DNA from: Flavobacteriaceae bacterium LYZ1037 | Lineage (GTDB): Bacteria > Bacteroidota > Bacteroidia > Flavobacteriales > Flavobacteriaceae | Assembly: GCA_003144015.1 (NCBI GenBank) | Contig: QFWS01000003.1 | Location: 355,000 to 418,999 of the forward strand | Direction: 5' to 3' | DNA: 64,000 nt | In this document: positions 1 through 8,926 of the stretch, piece after piece | How positions within the stretch are numbered: the stretch's first letter is position 1 | How the letters are laid out: the number at the start of each line of letters is the position of its first letter | Notes under the pieces: model-generated | Database searches by the model: none | What the model was told of the DNA's origin: nothing | What the model saw: the letters and a program-made list of their open reading frames with translations, nothing else | Made by a program: the position numbers and the translations under genes

Positions 1-393
1 CATGCCCTTGAAGCTATTAGTGAGGCTTTGGCGCAAGAAGTAAAACCTTTTAATGTTCGTGTTGCCATTGTTGAACCAGGCATTATTAATACCGAAATGG
101 CAAATAATATTTCAGTAGATGGAGAATCTATTTATCCGCATTCCAAACGTTTTTCCGGACTCTTTTCTGCATCGTTAAAAACGCCAACACCACCTTCCCT
201 AGTGGCAAATAAAATTTTAGAAATTTCAGAAAGTAATACTTGGAAATTAAGACATCCTGTTGGACCAGATGCAGAACCATTTATTGCATGGCGTGCCTCG
301 ATGAGCGATGAAGAATGGGTAGATTGGAACGCAGTAAATGATGAAGAATGGTATAATTCTGTAGAAAGAGATTTTGGCTTAAATGCGCGATAA
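1..393 (+). CDS. Short-chain dehydrogenase/reductase, C-terminal part (cut by window edge)
   Basis: The reading frame is open from base 1, so the gene starts upstream; only the last 130 residues are visible. The visible start HALEAISEALAQEVKPF followed by VAIVEPGIINTEMA is the region after the catalytic Tyr-x-x-x-Lys in classical SDR oxidoreductases: the helix following the active site, then the PG motif that closes over the nicotinamide cofactor. The Tyr and Lys themselves and the Rossmann nucleotide-binding part are outside the window, so the substrate cannot be judged. The tail is acidic and Trp-rich (EEWVDWNAVNDEEWY). Its spacing to the next gene is large, so it is probably the last gene of its unit. 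The SDR call is firm; the exact activity is unknown. Confidence 0.8.
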   Translation, partial: HALEAISEALAQEVKPFNVRVAIVEPGIINTEMANNISVDGESIYPHSKRFSGLFSASLKTPTPPSLVANKILEISESNTWKLRHPVGPDAEPFIAWRASMSDEEWVDWNAVNDEEWYNSVERDFGLNAR

Positions 394-526
394 AGAGCTG
401 GTTTATTAGAAAATAAACAATAATACTAGTCGCAATTGGTATAAAAAATTGAAAAAAGTTAATTATTTTAAAAGTGTCTTGATTTTATATTTCTTGATTC
501 TATATTTTTTAAAATTAATTAATTAC

Positions 527-554
527 TTGTAGGAAAACATTCGCTTAAATTTTG
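527..554 (+). promoter_or_regulatory. Possible Bacteroidetes-type promoter
   Basis: TTG at 527-529 is followed after about 16 bases by TAAATTTTG, close to the Bacteroidetes -33/-7 consensus (TTG, then TAnnTTTG) but with one base of difference. If used, transcription would start at about 560-565, at the left edge of the palindrome. This is inferred from motif similarity only. Confidence 0.3.
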
Positions 555-560
555 TATTTT

Positions 561-601
561 TACTTGAGTGCCAGTTTTTTAAATAAACTAGCACTCAAGT
601 A
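561..601. repeat. 41-bp inverted repeat (operator or 5' hairpin candidate)
   Basis: Arms TACTTGAGTGC and GCACTCAAGTA are perfect complements of each other. They are extended inward by AGTTT/AAACT after one mismatched pair, leaving a loop of about 9 bases. No T-run follows on the plus strand, so it does not look like a classical terminator. It lies right after a promoter-like element, which suits an operator or a 5'-UTR hairpin. Confidence 0.6.
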
Positions 602-753
602 TTTTCTGTTTAATAGCTATTAGCCCTTCCTCTGCTATTGCACATAAGATGATGTTTATAACAAGTTGTGTCTCGCAATTTGAATTCTATAATAAACACA
701 TCTAAAAACCTTATTACAGATTGTAATTAATTATTAACTTAAAACCAAGACCC

Positions 754-1317
754 ATGAAAAATTTAGTTTTAATAGGTTGTTTATTATTCCTTTTCACTTC
801 CTGCAACAATAAACATAGATACACACAAGAATCTGAAGAAATTGAAATTGTTAAAGCCAACATTAATGATTACGATTACCAAGAATGGGATAAACTAAAA
901 TCCCACTATGCAGATTCTGCACAAGTATTCTATAATTCTAGATCTAGAATATTTTCTCCAGATGAATTGATTGAGTATCACAAAAACAACGACATTAATT
1001 TGTCTACTCGTGCTTTTGAAGATGAAAGTCGAGAATATGAAATGGTAGAAGACAATAACGGCAAAACTTGGGTGAATTTCTGGGGTTTGTGGAAAGGAAA
1101 CTTAGCAGCCAATAACAAGCAAATTATTATGCCTGTTCATATCACCTATCAATTTGTCAATAAAAAAATTGTAAAAGAATATGGGTATTGGAATTCTGCT
1201 GAGATTCAACTAGAGCTTCAAAAAATAGAAGCTAATAAATCATTATTAGAACCTGAAGAAGAAACAGTAGAAATTGTTGAAATTCAAGATATAGAAGACA
1301 TAGAAGAAGTTGAATAA
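754..1317 (+). CDS. Lipoprotein with NTF2/SnoaL-like domain
   Basis: 187 aa. The N-terminus is a short signal peptide ending in FTSC with the lipid-accepting Cys at residue 17, so the protein should sit in the cell envelope. Residues about 28-155 look like an NTF2/SnoaL-type cone-shaped fold: an opening helix with IVKANINDY...W, then HYADSAQVFYNS, then a C-terminal strand region with VNFWGLWKGN and HITYQFVNKKIVKEYGYWN. Such domains bind small ligands or act as enzymes, but nothing here shows catalysis. The last 25 residues are a low-complexity acidic tail of repeating Glu/Ile/Val. Long intergenic regions on both sides suggest a monocistronic gene. The same fold recurs in three other proteins of this window. 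Confidence 0.65.
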   Translation: MKNLVLIGCLLFLFTSCNNKHRYTQESEEIEIVKANINDYDYQEWDKLKSHYADSAQVFYNSRSRIFSPDELIEYHKNNDINLSTRAFEDESREYEMVEDNNGKTWVNFWGLWKGNLAANNKQIIMPVHITYQFVNKKIVKEYGYWNSAEIQLELQKIEANKSLLEPEEETVEIVEIQDIEDIEEVE

Positions 1318-1553
1318 ACTTAAAAATCACCCATTGTTTCAATATTGTATTTCATTAGTGAAACGGACATTCTATGTCAAATTTTAACGCTTTCCTTATT
1401 TAATATTCATGTTTAGATAAAAATTTTAGCCTACTCGGACAATAAAATGAAGCATTCGTCCTAAATCGATTTTATACCTTGATAAATATCACTTACTTAG
1501 AATTCAATTGAATTTTGAAAAAAGTATAAAAAAATTTATAAAATACCTTCATT

Positions 1554-2612
1554 ATGAAATCGAACATCTTTATACTATGTTGCTTTTTTAGTCTATTTTT
1601 TTCTTGTATAGAAAAACAAGAAAAAACTACCGACATTGAAACCGATTGCACGTCCATATATATGGATTATTCAAATAGTAAAGACCAATTTACAGGTGGC
1701 ATTAATATGATTCCAATTAAAACAGCTAAAGGCACCTTCAATGTTTGGACAAAACGTGTTGGTAATAACCCTAAAATAAAAGTATTACTTCTTCATGGCG
1801 GACCTGGTGGGACACACGAATTATTTGAATGCTTTGATGGCTATTTCCCAAACGAAGAAATTGAATATGTATATTACGATCAGTTAGATTCTTATTATAG
1901 CGACAAACCAAATGATTCTACACTTTGGACAACAGATCGTTTTGTTGAAGAAGTTGAACAAGTTAGAAAAGCGTTAAAAATGGATCATAGTAACTTCTAT
2001 TTATTAGGTCAATCTTGGGGAGGTATTTTAGCCATGGAATATGCTTTAAAATATCAAGATAATTTAAAAGGTTTAATTATCTCGAACATGATGGCTAGCA
2101 TCCCTGAATATGAAAAATATGCTGCTGAAGTATTAGGACCGCAATTAGATCCTGAAGTTTATAAAGAAATTAAAGACATGGAAGCTAATAACGATTTTGA
2201 AAATCCAAGATATGCAGAATTGGTCACAACCAATTATTATACAGAACACGTATTAAGAATGCCTTTAAATTCCTGGCCAGAATCAATAACACGAGGATTT
2301 AACCACTTAAATCCAAGCATCTATATTTATATGCAAGGCTATAGTGAATTTGGAGTTACTGGTAATGCCTCTTTAAAAGGCTGGGATGTATCGGATAGGT
2401 TAAAAACCATAAACACGCCAACCTTAATGATTGGTGCTACTTATGATACTATGGATCCAAAATATATGGAATGGATGTCTAACCAAGTTCCTAACGGTCG
2501 CTTCTTATTGTGTCCAAACGGAAGTCATTTCTCTCAATACGATGATCAAAAAAATTATTTCAAAGGATTGATTTCTTTTATCAAAGATGTGGATTCTGGC
2601 TCATTTAATTAA
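1554..2612 (+). CDS. Alpha/beta-hydrolase lipoprotein, proline iminopeptidase-like
   Basis: 352 aa. The signal peptide ends in FFSC (Cys18), predicting an envelope-anchored lipoprotein. The oxyanion-hole motif HGGPGG (81-86) and nucleophile motif GQSWGG (Ser154) are diagnostic of the proline iminopeptidase branch of alpha/beta hydrolases (peptidase family S33). The late GATYDTMDP and NGSHFSQYDD segments supply the likely Asp and His of the triad. The usual DQRGxGxS after the oxyanion strand is changed to DQLDSYYS, so substrate preference may differ from cytosolic prolyl aminopeptidases. The next gene begins 10 bases after the stop and encodes an exported amidohydrolase of a family that includes Xaa-Pro dipeptidases. 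A joint role in peptide turnover at the cell surface is plausible but inferred. Confidence 0.8.
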   Translation: MKSNIFILCCFFSLFFSCIEKQEKTTDIETDCTSIYMDYSNSKDQFTGGINMIPIKTAKGTFNVWTKRVGNNPKIKVLLLHGGPGGTHELFECFDGYFPNEEIEYVYYDQLDSYYSDKPNDSTLWTTDRFVEEVEQVRKALKMDHSNFYLLGQSWGGILAMEYALKYQDNLKGLIISNMMASIPEYEKYAAEVLGPQLDPEVYKEIKDMEANNDFENPRYAELVTTNYYTEHVLRMPLNSWPESITRGFNHLNPSIYIYMQGYSEFGVTGNASLKGWDVSDRLKTINTPTLMIGATYDTMDPKYMEWMSNQVPNGRFLLCPNGSHFSQYDDQKNYFKGLISFIKDVDSGSFN

Positions 2613-2622
2613 TCTATTTTTT

Positions 2623-4359
2623 ATGAATAAAATACTTAGTACTTTAACCTTATTTTTCTCTATTACATTTGGTTTTTCGCAAACTTATATCACGAATGTA
2701 ACCATTATAGATGTTGAGAATCAAAAGTTAATTCCCAATCAAACAGTAGTTATTACTGGAGATAAAATTTCTAATATTCAATCAAGTAAAAAGATTAAAG
2801 TTGCAGCAGATACTTCTGTAATTGATGGTACTAACAAATATTTAGCACCAGGTTTAACAGACGCTCATGTGCATTTTTTTCAAAATGGAGGGCTTTACTC
2901 GCGTCCTGATGTTATTGATTTAAGAAAGGAAAAATCTTTTGAAGAAGTCATTGAATTTTCTCATGAAAATATGGAAGACCAACTTCGAAGATATTTAAGA
3001 AGTGGTATTACTAATGTGATAGACGTTGGAGCCACTTATAACCTCCTTGAACTAAGAAAAACTTTCGAAAACGAAAATTTTGCACCTTCAGTTTACATGA
3101 CAGGCCCATTGTTAACCACATACGAACCTCAAGTTTACATAGGATTAAAAAAGAACGAACCATTCAGTTTGGTTAAAACCGAAGAAGATGGCAGAAAAAT
3201 GGTACAAGCACAATTAGCATATAAGCCAGATTTCATTAAAATCTGGTACATCGCTGGTGCAGATGGTTTGGATACAGAAACAAGTGCAAGGAAAAATTCT
3301 CCTTTAGTTAAAGCCATTATTGAAGAAGCCCATAAAAACAATTTAAAAGTTGCTGTTCACGCATCCGAAAGAATAACTGCGCAATTAGCAGTAGAAAATG
3401 GTGCTGATTTTTTAGTACATAGTGTGGACGATGAAATTATACAACCAGAATTTGTTAATCTTTTAAAGAAAAACAAAGTCATTCTTTGTCCAACTCTTAT
3501 AGTTTATGATAATTACTTAAATACCTTTGGTCAAAAACACAACTTTAGCAATTTAGAATTTGAACAAACCAATCCATATCAATTAGGAACTTTATTGGAC
3601 TTAAAGCATCTTCAAGACACAACTCTTGTTAACAACTACAAAAACATGGCAAATTCTAAAAGCCGGGTGTCAGCTCTTAAAAAATCAGATTCAATTAGCA
3701 TGGTTAATTTAAAAATCCTTTCAGATGCTGGAGTAGTAATTGCAAGTGGAACGGATGCTGGAAATATTGGAACCTTGCATGCTTCATCTTATTTAATAGA
3801 ATTACAAGCCATGCAAAAAAGTGGCATGAATAATTGGCAAATACTTCAAGCATCCACAATCAATGGCGCAAAAATTTTGGATAAACAAAATGAATTCGGA
3901 ACCGTAAGTATTGGCAAAAAAGCCAATTTGATTCTTTTAGATGAGAACCCTGTTGAGAACCTAGAAAACTTAACAAAAATATATCGTGTAATAAACAAAG
4001 GAACTGTTTTTAATCCAAAGGATATAGTTACAGAAACTCCTGAAGCATTGGTACAACGTCAGTTAAATGGATATAACTCGAGAAACATAGATGCTTTTTT
4101 AGAGCCTTATGCAGACGATGTAGAGATTTATAATTATCCTGACCAGTTACTCATGAAAGGAAAAGACAATATGCGTTTAGGTTATACTCAAATGTTTGAA
4201 TCGATACCTAATTTACATTGCGAACTTAAAGGAAGACTCATTAGAGGCAACGTTGTTATAGACCAGGAATATGTAAAAATGGGAGAAAGCATAGTTGAAG
4301 CTATTGCTATCTATCATATAGAAGACAACAAAATTAAGAAAGTATATTTTATAAATTAA
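2623..4359 (+). CDS. Secreted amidohydrolase with C-terminal NTF2-like domain
   Basis: 578 aa from ATG 2623; an in-frame ATG at 2587 lies inside the upstream gene and would put 12 extra residues before the signal peptide, so the later start is preferred. MNKILSTLTLFFSITFGFSQ is a signal peptide. Residues about 20-450 form an amidohydrolase-superfamily TIM barrel: DAHVHF (metal His82 and His84), KIWYIAGADG with the probable bridging Lys, AVHASE and FLVHSVDD with further metal His, and ASGTDAG with the catalytic Asp. It resembles imidazolonepropionase-like and Xaa-Pro-dipeptidase-like enzymes. From about residue 470 a SnoaL/NTF2-like module is fused (QRQLNGYNSRNIDAFLEPYA, ending in AIAIYHIEDNKIKKVYFIN). 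The fusion is unusual in length for the family. The enzyme class is fairly sure, the substrate unknown. Confidence 0.8.
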   Translation: MNKILSTLTLFFSITFGFSQTYITNVTIIDVENQKLIPNQTVVITGDKISNIQSSKKIKVAADTSVIDGTNKYLAPGLTDAHVHFFQNGGLYSRPDVIDLRKEKSFEEVIEFSHENMEDQLRRYLRSGITNVIDVGATYNLLELRKTFENENFAPSVYMTGPLLTTYEPQVYIGLKKNEPFSLVKTEEDGRKMVQAQLAYKPDFIKIWYIAGADGLDTETSARKNSPLVKAIIEEAHKNNLKVAVHASERITAQLAVENGADFLVHSVDDEIIQPEFVNLLKKNKVILCPTLIVYDNYLNTFGQKHNFSNLEFEQTNPYQLGTLLDLKHLQDTTLVNNYKNMANSKSRVSALKKSDSISMVNLKILSDAGVVIASGTDAGNIGTLHASSYLIELQAMQKSGMNNWQILQASTINGAKILDKQNEFGTVSIGKKANLILLDENPVENLENLTKIYRVINKGTVFNPKDIVTETPEALVQRQLNGYNSRNIDAFLEPYADDVEIYNYPDQLLMKGKDNMRLGYTQMFESIPNLHCELKGRLIRGNVVIDQEYVKMGESIVEAIAIYHIEDNKIKKVYFIN

Positions 4360-4402
4360 AACACCCTAAGTCTTATTATTAATAGCATTAAAACTAAGAC
4401 AG

Positions 4403-5653
4403 ATGACAACCAACAAACCACTACAACCAGTAACTAAAGAAGATAGAATAGATTTTTTGGATATTTTAAGAGGTATTGCTATTCTATTTATTTTCGCTGC
4501 TAATATTGTATTTTTTTCTGGATACGTCTTCTTCCCACCCGAGGCACATATACCTGCAACTATTCTAGTAACAGATAACTTTGTAGATTTTACAAATTTC
4601 ACCTTAATAGATGGCAAATTTTATTCCATATTTTCTTTGCTTTTTGGTATTGGATGCGCCATACAATTCAATAAATTAAATAACCACAACAAACCCTTTG
4701 CTCCTTTTTTTAGACACAGAATGTTCTGGCTTTTAATAATAGGGTTAATTCATTTATGTCTTTTTTGGTTAGGAGACATTTTAACTCTCTATGCTTTACT
4801 TGGTTTTATACTTATTTGGTTTATTAACATGTCCAACAAGAAGCTTATAACTTGGGCAATTATTTTAATTTTATTTCCTCTTGTTAACTGGTTTGTTATA
4901 CATGTGGCCAATTTTAATTATCCGAAATATATATTTCAGCTAAACATAGATTACGCGAAACATTTCGGGTTTCAAATGGCTGAATGGCAAGGTAAAGAAT
5001 TTACCGATTTTCAAGCATATTTAAAAAATGATAACTTGATTGAGTTTTTTAAAATGAACGTTGGTAATACCTTTATTAGAATAGGAAATATTTTAAGGGA
5101 AGGTAGAATCTTTAAAGTGCTTGGTGTTTTTTTAATCGGACTTTGGGCGGGAAGAAAAATTATAAACGAAAATTTGCTAAATAATACCAAATTTTTAAAG
5201 AAAGTGGCTATATATGGTTTTAGTATTGGTCTTCCAATAAGTATCATTAGAACCTATCTTGAATTTTTCACAAATCCTGAATCACAAATTTTAGGATTTT
5301 TAAACACCCTTTCATATGCTTTTGGCACAGTTCCTCTTGCCATGGGTTATGCTTCTTTACTAGCTCTGTTATATAGAAAAAATTTAAAATTTTTAAACTG
5401 GTTTGCACCAGTTGGAAAAACAGCTTTATCCAATTACATTTTTCAAACATTTATATCAATAACCATATTCTATGGAATTGGTTTTGGTTTTGTAGGCAAG
5501 CTTGGTATAACAGTAATTATGGGTATTTCAATAGCCGTTTTTTGTTTTCAAGTAGTCTTGAGTACCTGGTGGCTTAAGCATTTTAGGTTTGGGCCATTAG
5601 AATGGATTTGGAGACAATTAACCTATAAAAAAAGGATTAAACTTAAGAAATAA
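4403..5653 (+). CDS. DUF418 family multi-pass membrane protein
   Basis: 416 aa, about ten hydrophobic helices. The start RIDFLDILRGIAILFIFAAN is the hallmark of the DUF418/YeiB family, related to membrane acyltransferases such as heparan-alpha-glucosaminide N-acetyltransferase. It is followed by FSLLFGIGCAIQ, then HRMFWLLIIGLIHLCLFWLGDILTLYALLG, and a C-terminal block with PVGKTALSNYIFQT and FGPLEWIWRQLTY, all in family order. These features suggest acyl transfer to an envelope molecule, but no substrate is known. It starts 43 bases after the amidohydrolase and precedes a small soluble protein by 28 bases, so co-transcription is likely. Confidence 0.85.
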   Translation: MTTNKPLQPVTKEDRIDFLDILRGIAILFIFAANIVFFSGYVFFPPEAHIPATILVTDNFVDFTNFTLIDGKFYSIFSLLFGIGCAIQFNKLNNHNKPFAPFFRHRMFWLLIIGLIHLCLFWLGDILTLYALLGFILIWFINMSNKKLITWAIILILFPLVNWFVIHVANFNYPKYIFQLNIDYAKHFGFQMAEWQGKEFTDFQAYLKNDNLIEFFKMNVGNTFIRIGNILREGRIFKVLGVFLIGLWAGRKIINENLLNNTKFLKKVAIYGFSIGLPISIIRTYLEFFTNPESQILGFLNTLSYAFGTVPLAMGYASLLALLYRKNLKFLNWFAPVGKTALSNYIFQTFISITIFYGIGFGFVGKLGITVIMGISIAVFCFQVVLSTWWLKHFRFGPLEWIWRQLTYKKRIKLKK

Positions 5654-5681
5654 CATATAATCAAATCAAAAACGAAACATC

Positions 5682-6017
5682 ATGAATTCAATGGAGAAAC
5701 CTTGGTCAAAAAAAGAATTGCAAATATATATTTTACTGCTTTGTGCCAATGCAGATTCAGAAGAAACTGAAGAAGAACTTGAATTAATAAAATCTAAAAC
5801 AGACCCTGATACTTTCATCAAAATGCATAAAGAATTTAGTGAAGATACAGAGGAAGATAGGTTCGAAAAAATAGACACCAACGTGCATTTGCATGACTAT
5901 TCCAATATGGAACTTTCAGATTTTAGAAAAGAGATGTACGAAGTTTTCTTAACAGATAAAAGATACCTTCTCATGGAACGTAATCTCGATCGTATTTTAG
6001 ATAACATTCTGTATTAA
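5682..6017 (+). CDS. Small acidic helical protein, TerB-like
   Basis: 111 aa, no signal peptide or membrane segment. The pattern WSKKELQIYILLLCANADSEETEEELELI resembles the start of TerB/tellurite-resistance-like helical domains (hydrophobic helix, A-x-AD, then an EEE helix), which bind metal through acidic residues. The rest is helical and acidic and ends LMERNLDRILDNILY. There are two in-frame ATGs (MNSM); I kept the first. It lies between the DUF418 gene and the DUF6090 genes on the same strand. The family assignment is tentative. Confidence 0.5.
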   Translation: MNSMEKPWSKKELQIYILLLCANADSEETEEELELIKSKTDPDTFIKMHKEFSEDTEEDRFEKIDTNVHLHDYSNMELSDFRKEMYEVFLTDKRYLLMERNLDRILDNILY

Positions 6018-6049
6018 CCATCTCATATTTAGTTATTAAAAAAATATAG

Positions 6050-6823
6050 ATGATAAAATTCTTTAGACATATTCGCCAAACCATGATAAAAGAAAACAGA
6101 GTTAGCAAATACTTACTGTACGCCATTGGCGAAATCATCCTAGTAGTTATTGGCATTCTCATTGCTTTGCAAATAAACAATACTAACGAAGCGAATAAAG
6201 CAAGAGTAAAAGAATTGCATTATCTTAAAAACATCAAAACCGATTTACTCCTAAACATAGATAACATCAATAGTTTTATTGAAACCAGAGAAACTAAAAT
6301 TAAATCGGCAAACATTGTTTTGGAGTATTATGAGGGTAAACCTCTCTCTAATCTTAATGATTTCAACAAAAATATTTTAAACGTTTATATCTGGCATAAA
6401 TTCTATCAAATAAACAACACCTTTTTAGAATTAACCAACTCAGGAAATCTAGCTACAATATCAAATGATGCCATAAAGAACGGTTTACTAAATATAGATG
6501 CGCTTTATAAAGAATTAAAAGGCGAAGAAGAGCATTATCGTTTTGACACAGAGGTACTACTTTATGAGCCTTCGTTTAATGTTTTAGACTTAAATCCACT
6601 AACAAAAAAATTCATGTACGATGTTAGTAATGGCCAAGCTGGAGAAAATACTGAAATACCTAGAGAAAATTTTGAAACACTTTTAAAAGACACCAAACAT
6701 AAAAATGGCTTCGTAATGGCAGTTTATGAATTTACAGTTATGAACGGTCAATTAGCAACCATGAAAAACATGTCTGAAGAACTTCTACATCTAATTGATA
6801 AGGAACTAAAAAAGGATAAATGA
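6050..6823 (+). CDS. DUF6090 family membrane-anchored protein, copy 1
   Basis: 257 aa. Residues 1-45 carry the DUF6090 signature: MIKFFRHIRQ, then SKYLLYAIGEIILVVIGILI as one transmembrane helix, then ALQINN. The rest is a soluble helical region of about 200 residues, presumably periplasmic, with few recognisable motifs. Its stop overlaps the start of the next DUF6090 gene by four bases (ATGA), so the two are translationally coupled. The family is widespread in Flavobacteriaceae and has no known function. The amphipathic N-terminal stretch plus TM helix is much better conserved than the remainder, suggesting the anchor interacts with a common partner. Confidence 0.85.
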   Translation: MIKFFRHIRQTMIKENRVSKYLLYAIGEIILVVIGILIALQINNTNEANKARVKELHYLKNIKTDLLLNIDNINSFIETRETKIKSANIVLEYYEGKPLSNLNDFNKNILNVYIWHKFYQINNTFLELTNSGNLATISNDAIKNGLLNIDALYKELKGEEEHYRFDTEVLLYEPSFNVLDLNPLTKKFMYDVSNGQAGENTEIPRENFETLLKDTKHKNGFVMAVYEFTVMNGQLATMKNMSEELLHLIDKELKKDK

Positions 6824-7563
6824 TTAAATTCTTCAGAAAAATACGTCAAAACATGATTAAAGAAAACAAAGCTAGCAAATACTTGCTTTACGCCATTGGC
6901 GAAATCATCCTCGTGGTTATTGGTATTTTAATTGCGCTTCAAATTAATAATTGGAATGAAAACAAGAAAATAAATAAATCTATTTCAGAACATTCAGTCA
7001 TTTTGAAACAAAACTTATTGGAAGACAAAACACAGCTGGAACTATTACATCAAAACATGACTGATAATGTTATTTATTCAGATTCTTTGATGATGCAAAT
7101 AAAAACTTTAATACCTATTGATGGTAATACAACTAAATATTTAGTGAAATTATTATTGGAATATCAGTTTAGGCCAAATACCAATGCTATGGAAACCATC
7201 ATGCAATCGAACGAAATTCCTTTTTTAAAAACAGAATTACAAACAGCCATTCTTGACTATTATGCTTTAATTAAAAGTGCTCAAGAACGAGAAAACATTT
7301 CAAACACTCAAATTCAAAGTAAATATGAAGTTTTTATTACTTCTCAGTATCCATTGATATTTCAGAGAAATAATAGATGGGATTTTATAAACAACTACTA
7401 CAAAGACGATCCAAGACTATTATTAGCTTTAAATGAAGAAGAATTTCTTGCTGATAAACAATTGGAAATTTTAATCACATCTCGTTATTTTCAAAGCGTT
7501 GCACTTAAAAAATTCTATTCTGATTTGCTGGAAGCTTCAAACTCCATATTAAAACTGCTTTAA
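6820..7563 (+). CDS. DUF6090 family membrane-anchored protein, copy 2
   Basis: 247 aa. The first 45 residues are nearly the same as in copy 1 (MIKFFRKIRQNMIKEN, SKYLLYAIGEIILVVIGILI), followed by INNWNENKK. The C-terminal 200 residues are helical and clearly diverged from copy 1. Start and stop overlap the preceding gene by four bases, and only three bases separate it from the truncated copy 3. Function is unknown; the tandem arrangement indicates duplication followed by divergence of the soluble part. Confidence 0.85.
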   Translation: MIKFFRKIRQNMIKENKASKYLLYAIGEIILVVIGILIALQINNWNENKKINKSISEHSVILKQNLLEDKTQLELLHQNMTDNVIYSDSLMMQIKTLIPIDGNTTKYLVKLLLEYQFRPNTNAMETIMQSNEIPFLKTELQTAILDYYALIKSAQERENISNTQIQSKYEVFITSQYPLIFQRNNRWDFINNYYKDDPRLLLALNEEEFLADKQLEILITSRYFQSVALKKFYSDLLEASNSILKLL

Positions 7564-7566
7564 AAT

Positions 7567-7734
7567 ATGATAAAATTCTTCAGACATATCAGACAGGACC
7601 TTCTCAACAAGGGTAAAACCACCAAATACTTCAAATACGCTATAGGAGAAATTGTATTAGTAGTTTTTGGTATTTTAATTGCCTTAAGCATCAACAATTG
7701 GAATGAAAACAGAAAACATATAAATTTTAATTAA
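7567..7734 (+). pseudogene. DUF6090 copy 3, N-terminal stub only (55 aa)
   Basis: An open frame from ATG 7567 encodes MIKFFRHIRQDLLNKG, then the conserved membrane segment YAIGEIVLVVFGILIALSI, then NNWNENRK and a stop at 7732-7734. This is the DUF6090 anchor with the whole 200-residue soluble region missing; the next gene begins 36 bases later. It begins three bases after copy 2, so it can be translated. It is either a remnant of a deleted third paralog, with the deletion joining it to the FIST operon, or a functional single-helix microprotein. The coding bases remain intact, which leaves the second option open. Confidence 0.7.
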
Positions 7735-7770
7735 CTTTAAAGAATCAAGTAAAAACTCACAATAAAATCC

Positions 7771-8910
7771 ATGAAAGCAAAATCCATAAAAGGACATTCT
7801 AATTCAGAAATAAAAACAGCTTTAATTCAAAGTATGGCAGATGGATTTAAACCCACTTTGGCCATCGTCTTTTTATCTATAAGTCAAGATAGAAAAGCAA
7901 TATGTCAGCTTCTAGATAAAGAAAATATTGCTATCTATGGATCAACAAGCAATGGTGAGTTTATCGACGAAGAAAATGAAAAAGAATCGACTGCCATTTT
8001 GTTAATGGATATTAAAAGAGAACATTTTAAAATTTACCTCGAAGAATATCCCAATAAAAACTATCGTGAAACTGCAAAAAACATAGCTTCAAAAGCAAAA
8101 AAAGAATTTAAAAAACCTGCATTCTTAATTGCTGCAAGTCATCTTGAAACTGATGCCGAACAATTACTTTATGGTTTTGAAGATATTATTGGAAAGCATG
8201 TTAATGTTTTTGGAGGAATGGCAGGAGACGATTATACATTTTCAGATCAATTTGTTTTTACAAATGGAAAAGAAAGCAATATTGGAACTGTAGTCTTAGC
8301 CTTAGAAGAAAACAAAATAAAGATTAAAGGAGTTGCCACCTGTGGCTGGAAAGCTGTAGGCACTGAAAAAACCGTTACTAAAAGCGAAGGTAATCATGTT
8401 TATACTGTAGATAATATTCCTGTATTAGATATTACCACAAAATATGGTGGTTTAGAAAATGTAACTCCCGAAAACGAAAACTTATTACTTGAGATCGCTG
8501 CCAATTTCCCCTTGCAATTACAAAGAGAAAAAGGCGACCCTGTAATGCGACCTGGTTTGGTTGTTGACTGGAGTGATCGTTCCTTTTATTGTAGTGGGTC
8601 TGTACCTCAAGGTTCTAAAGTTCGCTTTTCACTACCACCAGATTTTGATGTGATGGATAAAGTAATTAAAGGTGTTCAACACTTAAAAGATACTGAAATG
8701 CCTGAAGCAGATGCTTTAGTCGTTTTTAGTTGTGCAGGAAGAATTTTATCTCTTGGACCACTAATGAATCTAGAGTTGGAAGGCGTGAAGAATGTATGGA
8801 ATATACCAATGGCTGGTATGTTCTCTAATGGAGAATTAGCCAGAGCAACAGGTGGCAACCTTGAAATGCACAACCTAACAACTTGTTGTGTTGCACTAAA
8901 AGAAAAATAA
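7771..8910 (+). CDS. FIST domain sensor protein 1 (NosP-like)
   Basis: 379 aa, cytosolic. FIST_N occupies about 1-210 (start KSIKGHSNSEIKTAL, then FKPTLAIVF, GEFIDEE, and FGGMAGDD), and FIST_C about 215-375 (VTKSEGNHVYTVDN, KVRFSLPPDFD, DALVVFSCAGR). FIST domains are sensory modules; stand-alone FIST proteins of this size include NosP, a haem protein that senses nitric oxide and controls a co-encoded histidine kinase. That role is known for the family, not shown here. The C-terminus ends HNLTTCCVALKEK; a His followed by adjacent Cys residues is kept in all four copies and could bind haem or metal. It is the first gene of a long same-strand signalling cluster, 16 bases before the EthD-like gene. 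Confidence 0.85.
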   Translation: MKAKSIKGHSNSEIKTALIQSMADGFKPTLAIVFLSISQDRKAICQLLDKENIAIYGSTSNGEFIDEENEKESTAILLMDIKREHFKIYLEEYPNKNYRETAKNIASKAKKEFKKPAFLIAASHLETDAEQLLYGFEDIIGKHVNVFGGMAGDDYTFSDQFVFTNGKESNIGTVVLALEENKIKIKGVATCGWKAVGTEKTVTKSEGNHVYTVDNIPVLDITTKYGGLENVTPENENLLLEIAANFPLQLQREKGDPVMRPGLVVDWSDRSFYCSGSVPQGSKVRFSLPPDFDVMDKVIKGVQHLKDTEMPEADALVVFSCAGRILSLGPLMNLELEGVKNVWNIPMAGMFSNGELARATGGNLEMHNLTTCCVALKEK

Positions 8911-8926
8911 TTAAACTATAATAAAT

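Larger units (their letters stand above)
394..753. other. Intergenic region with promoter-like element and large palindrome
   Basis: About 360 bases without a convincing gene. It is very AT-rich between about 420 and 560, then carries the inverted repeat described separately (561-601), then about 150 bases with no recognisable feature before the next start codon. I see no tRNA-like or IS-like structure in it. Confidence 0.6.

Noticed and set aside
1318..1553. Possible terminator GTTTCA...TGAAAC after the NTF2-like lipoprotein gene
   Set aside because: Six-base arms with a 17-base loop and no T-run; too weak to list.
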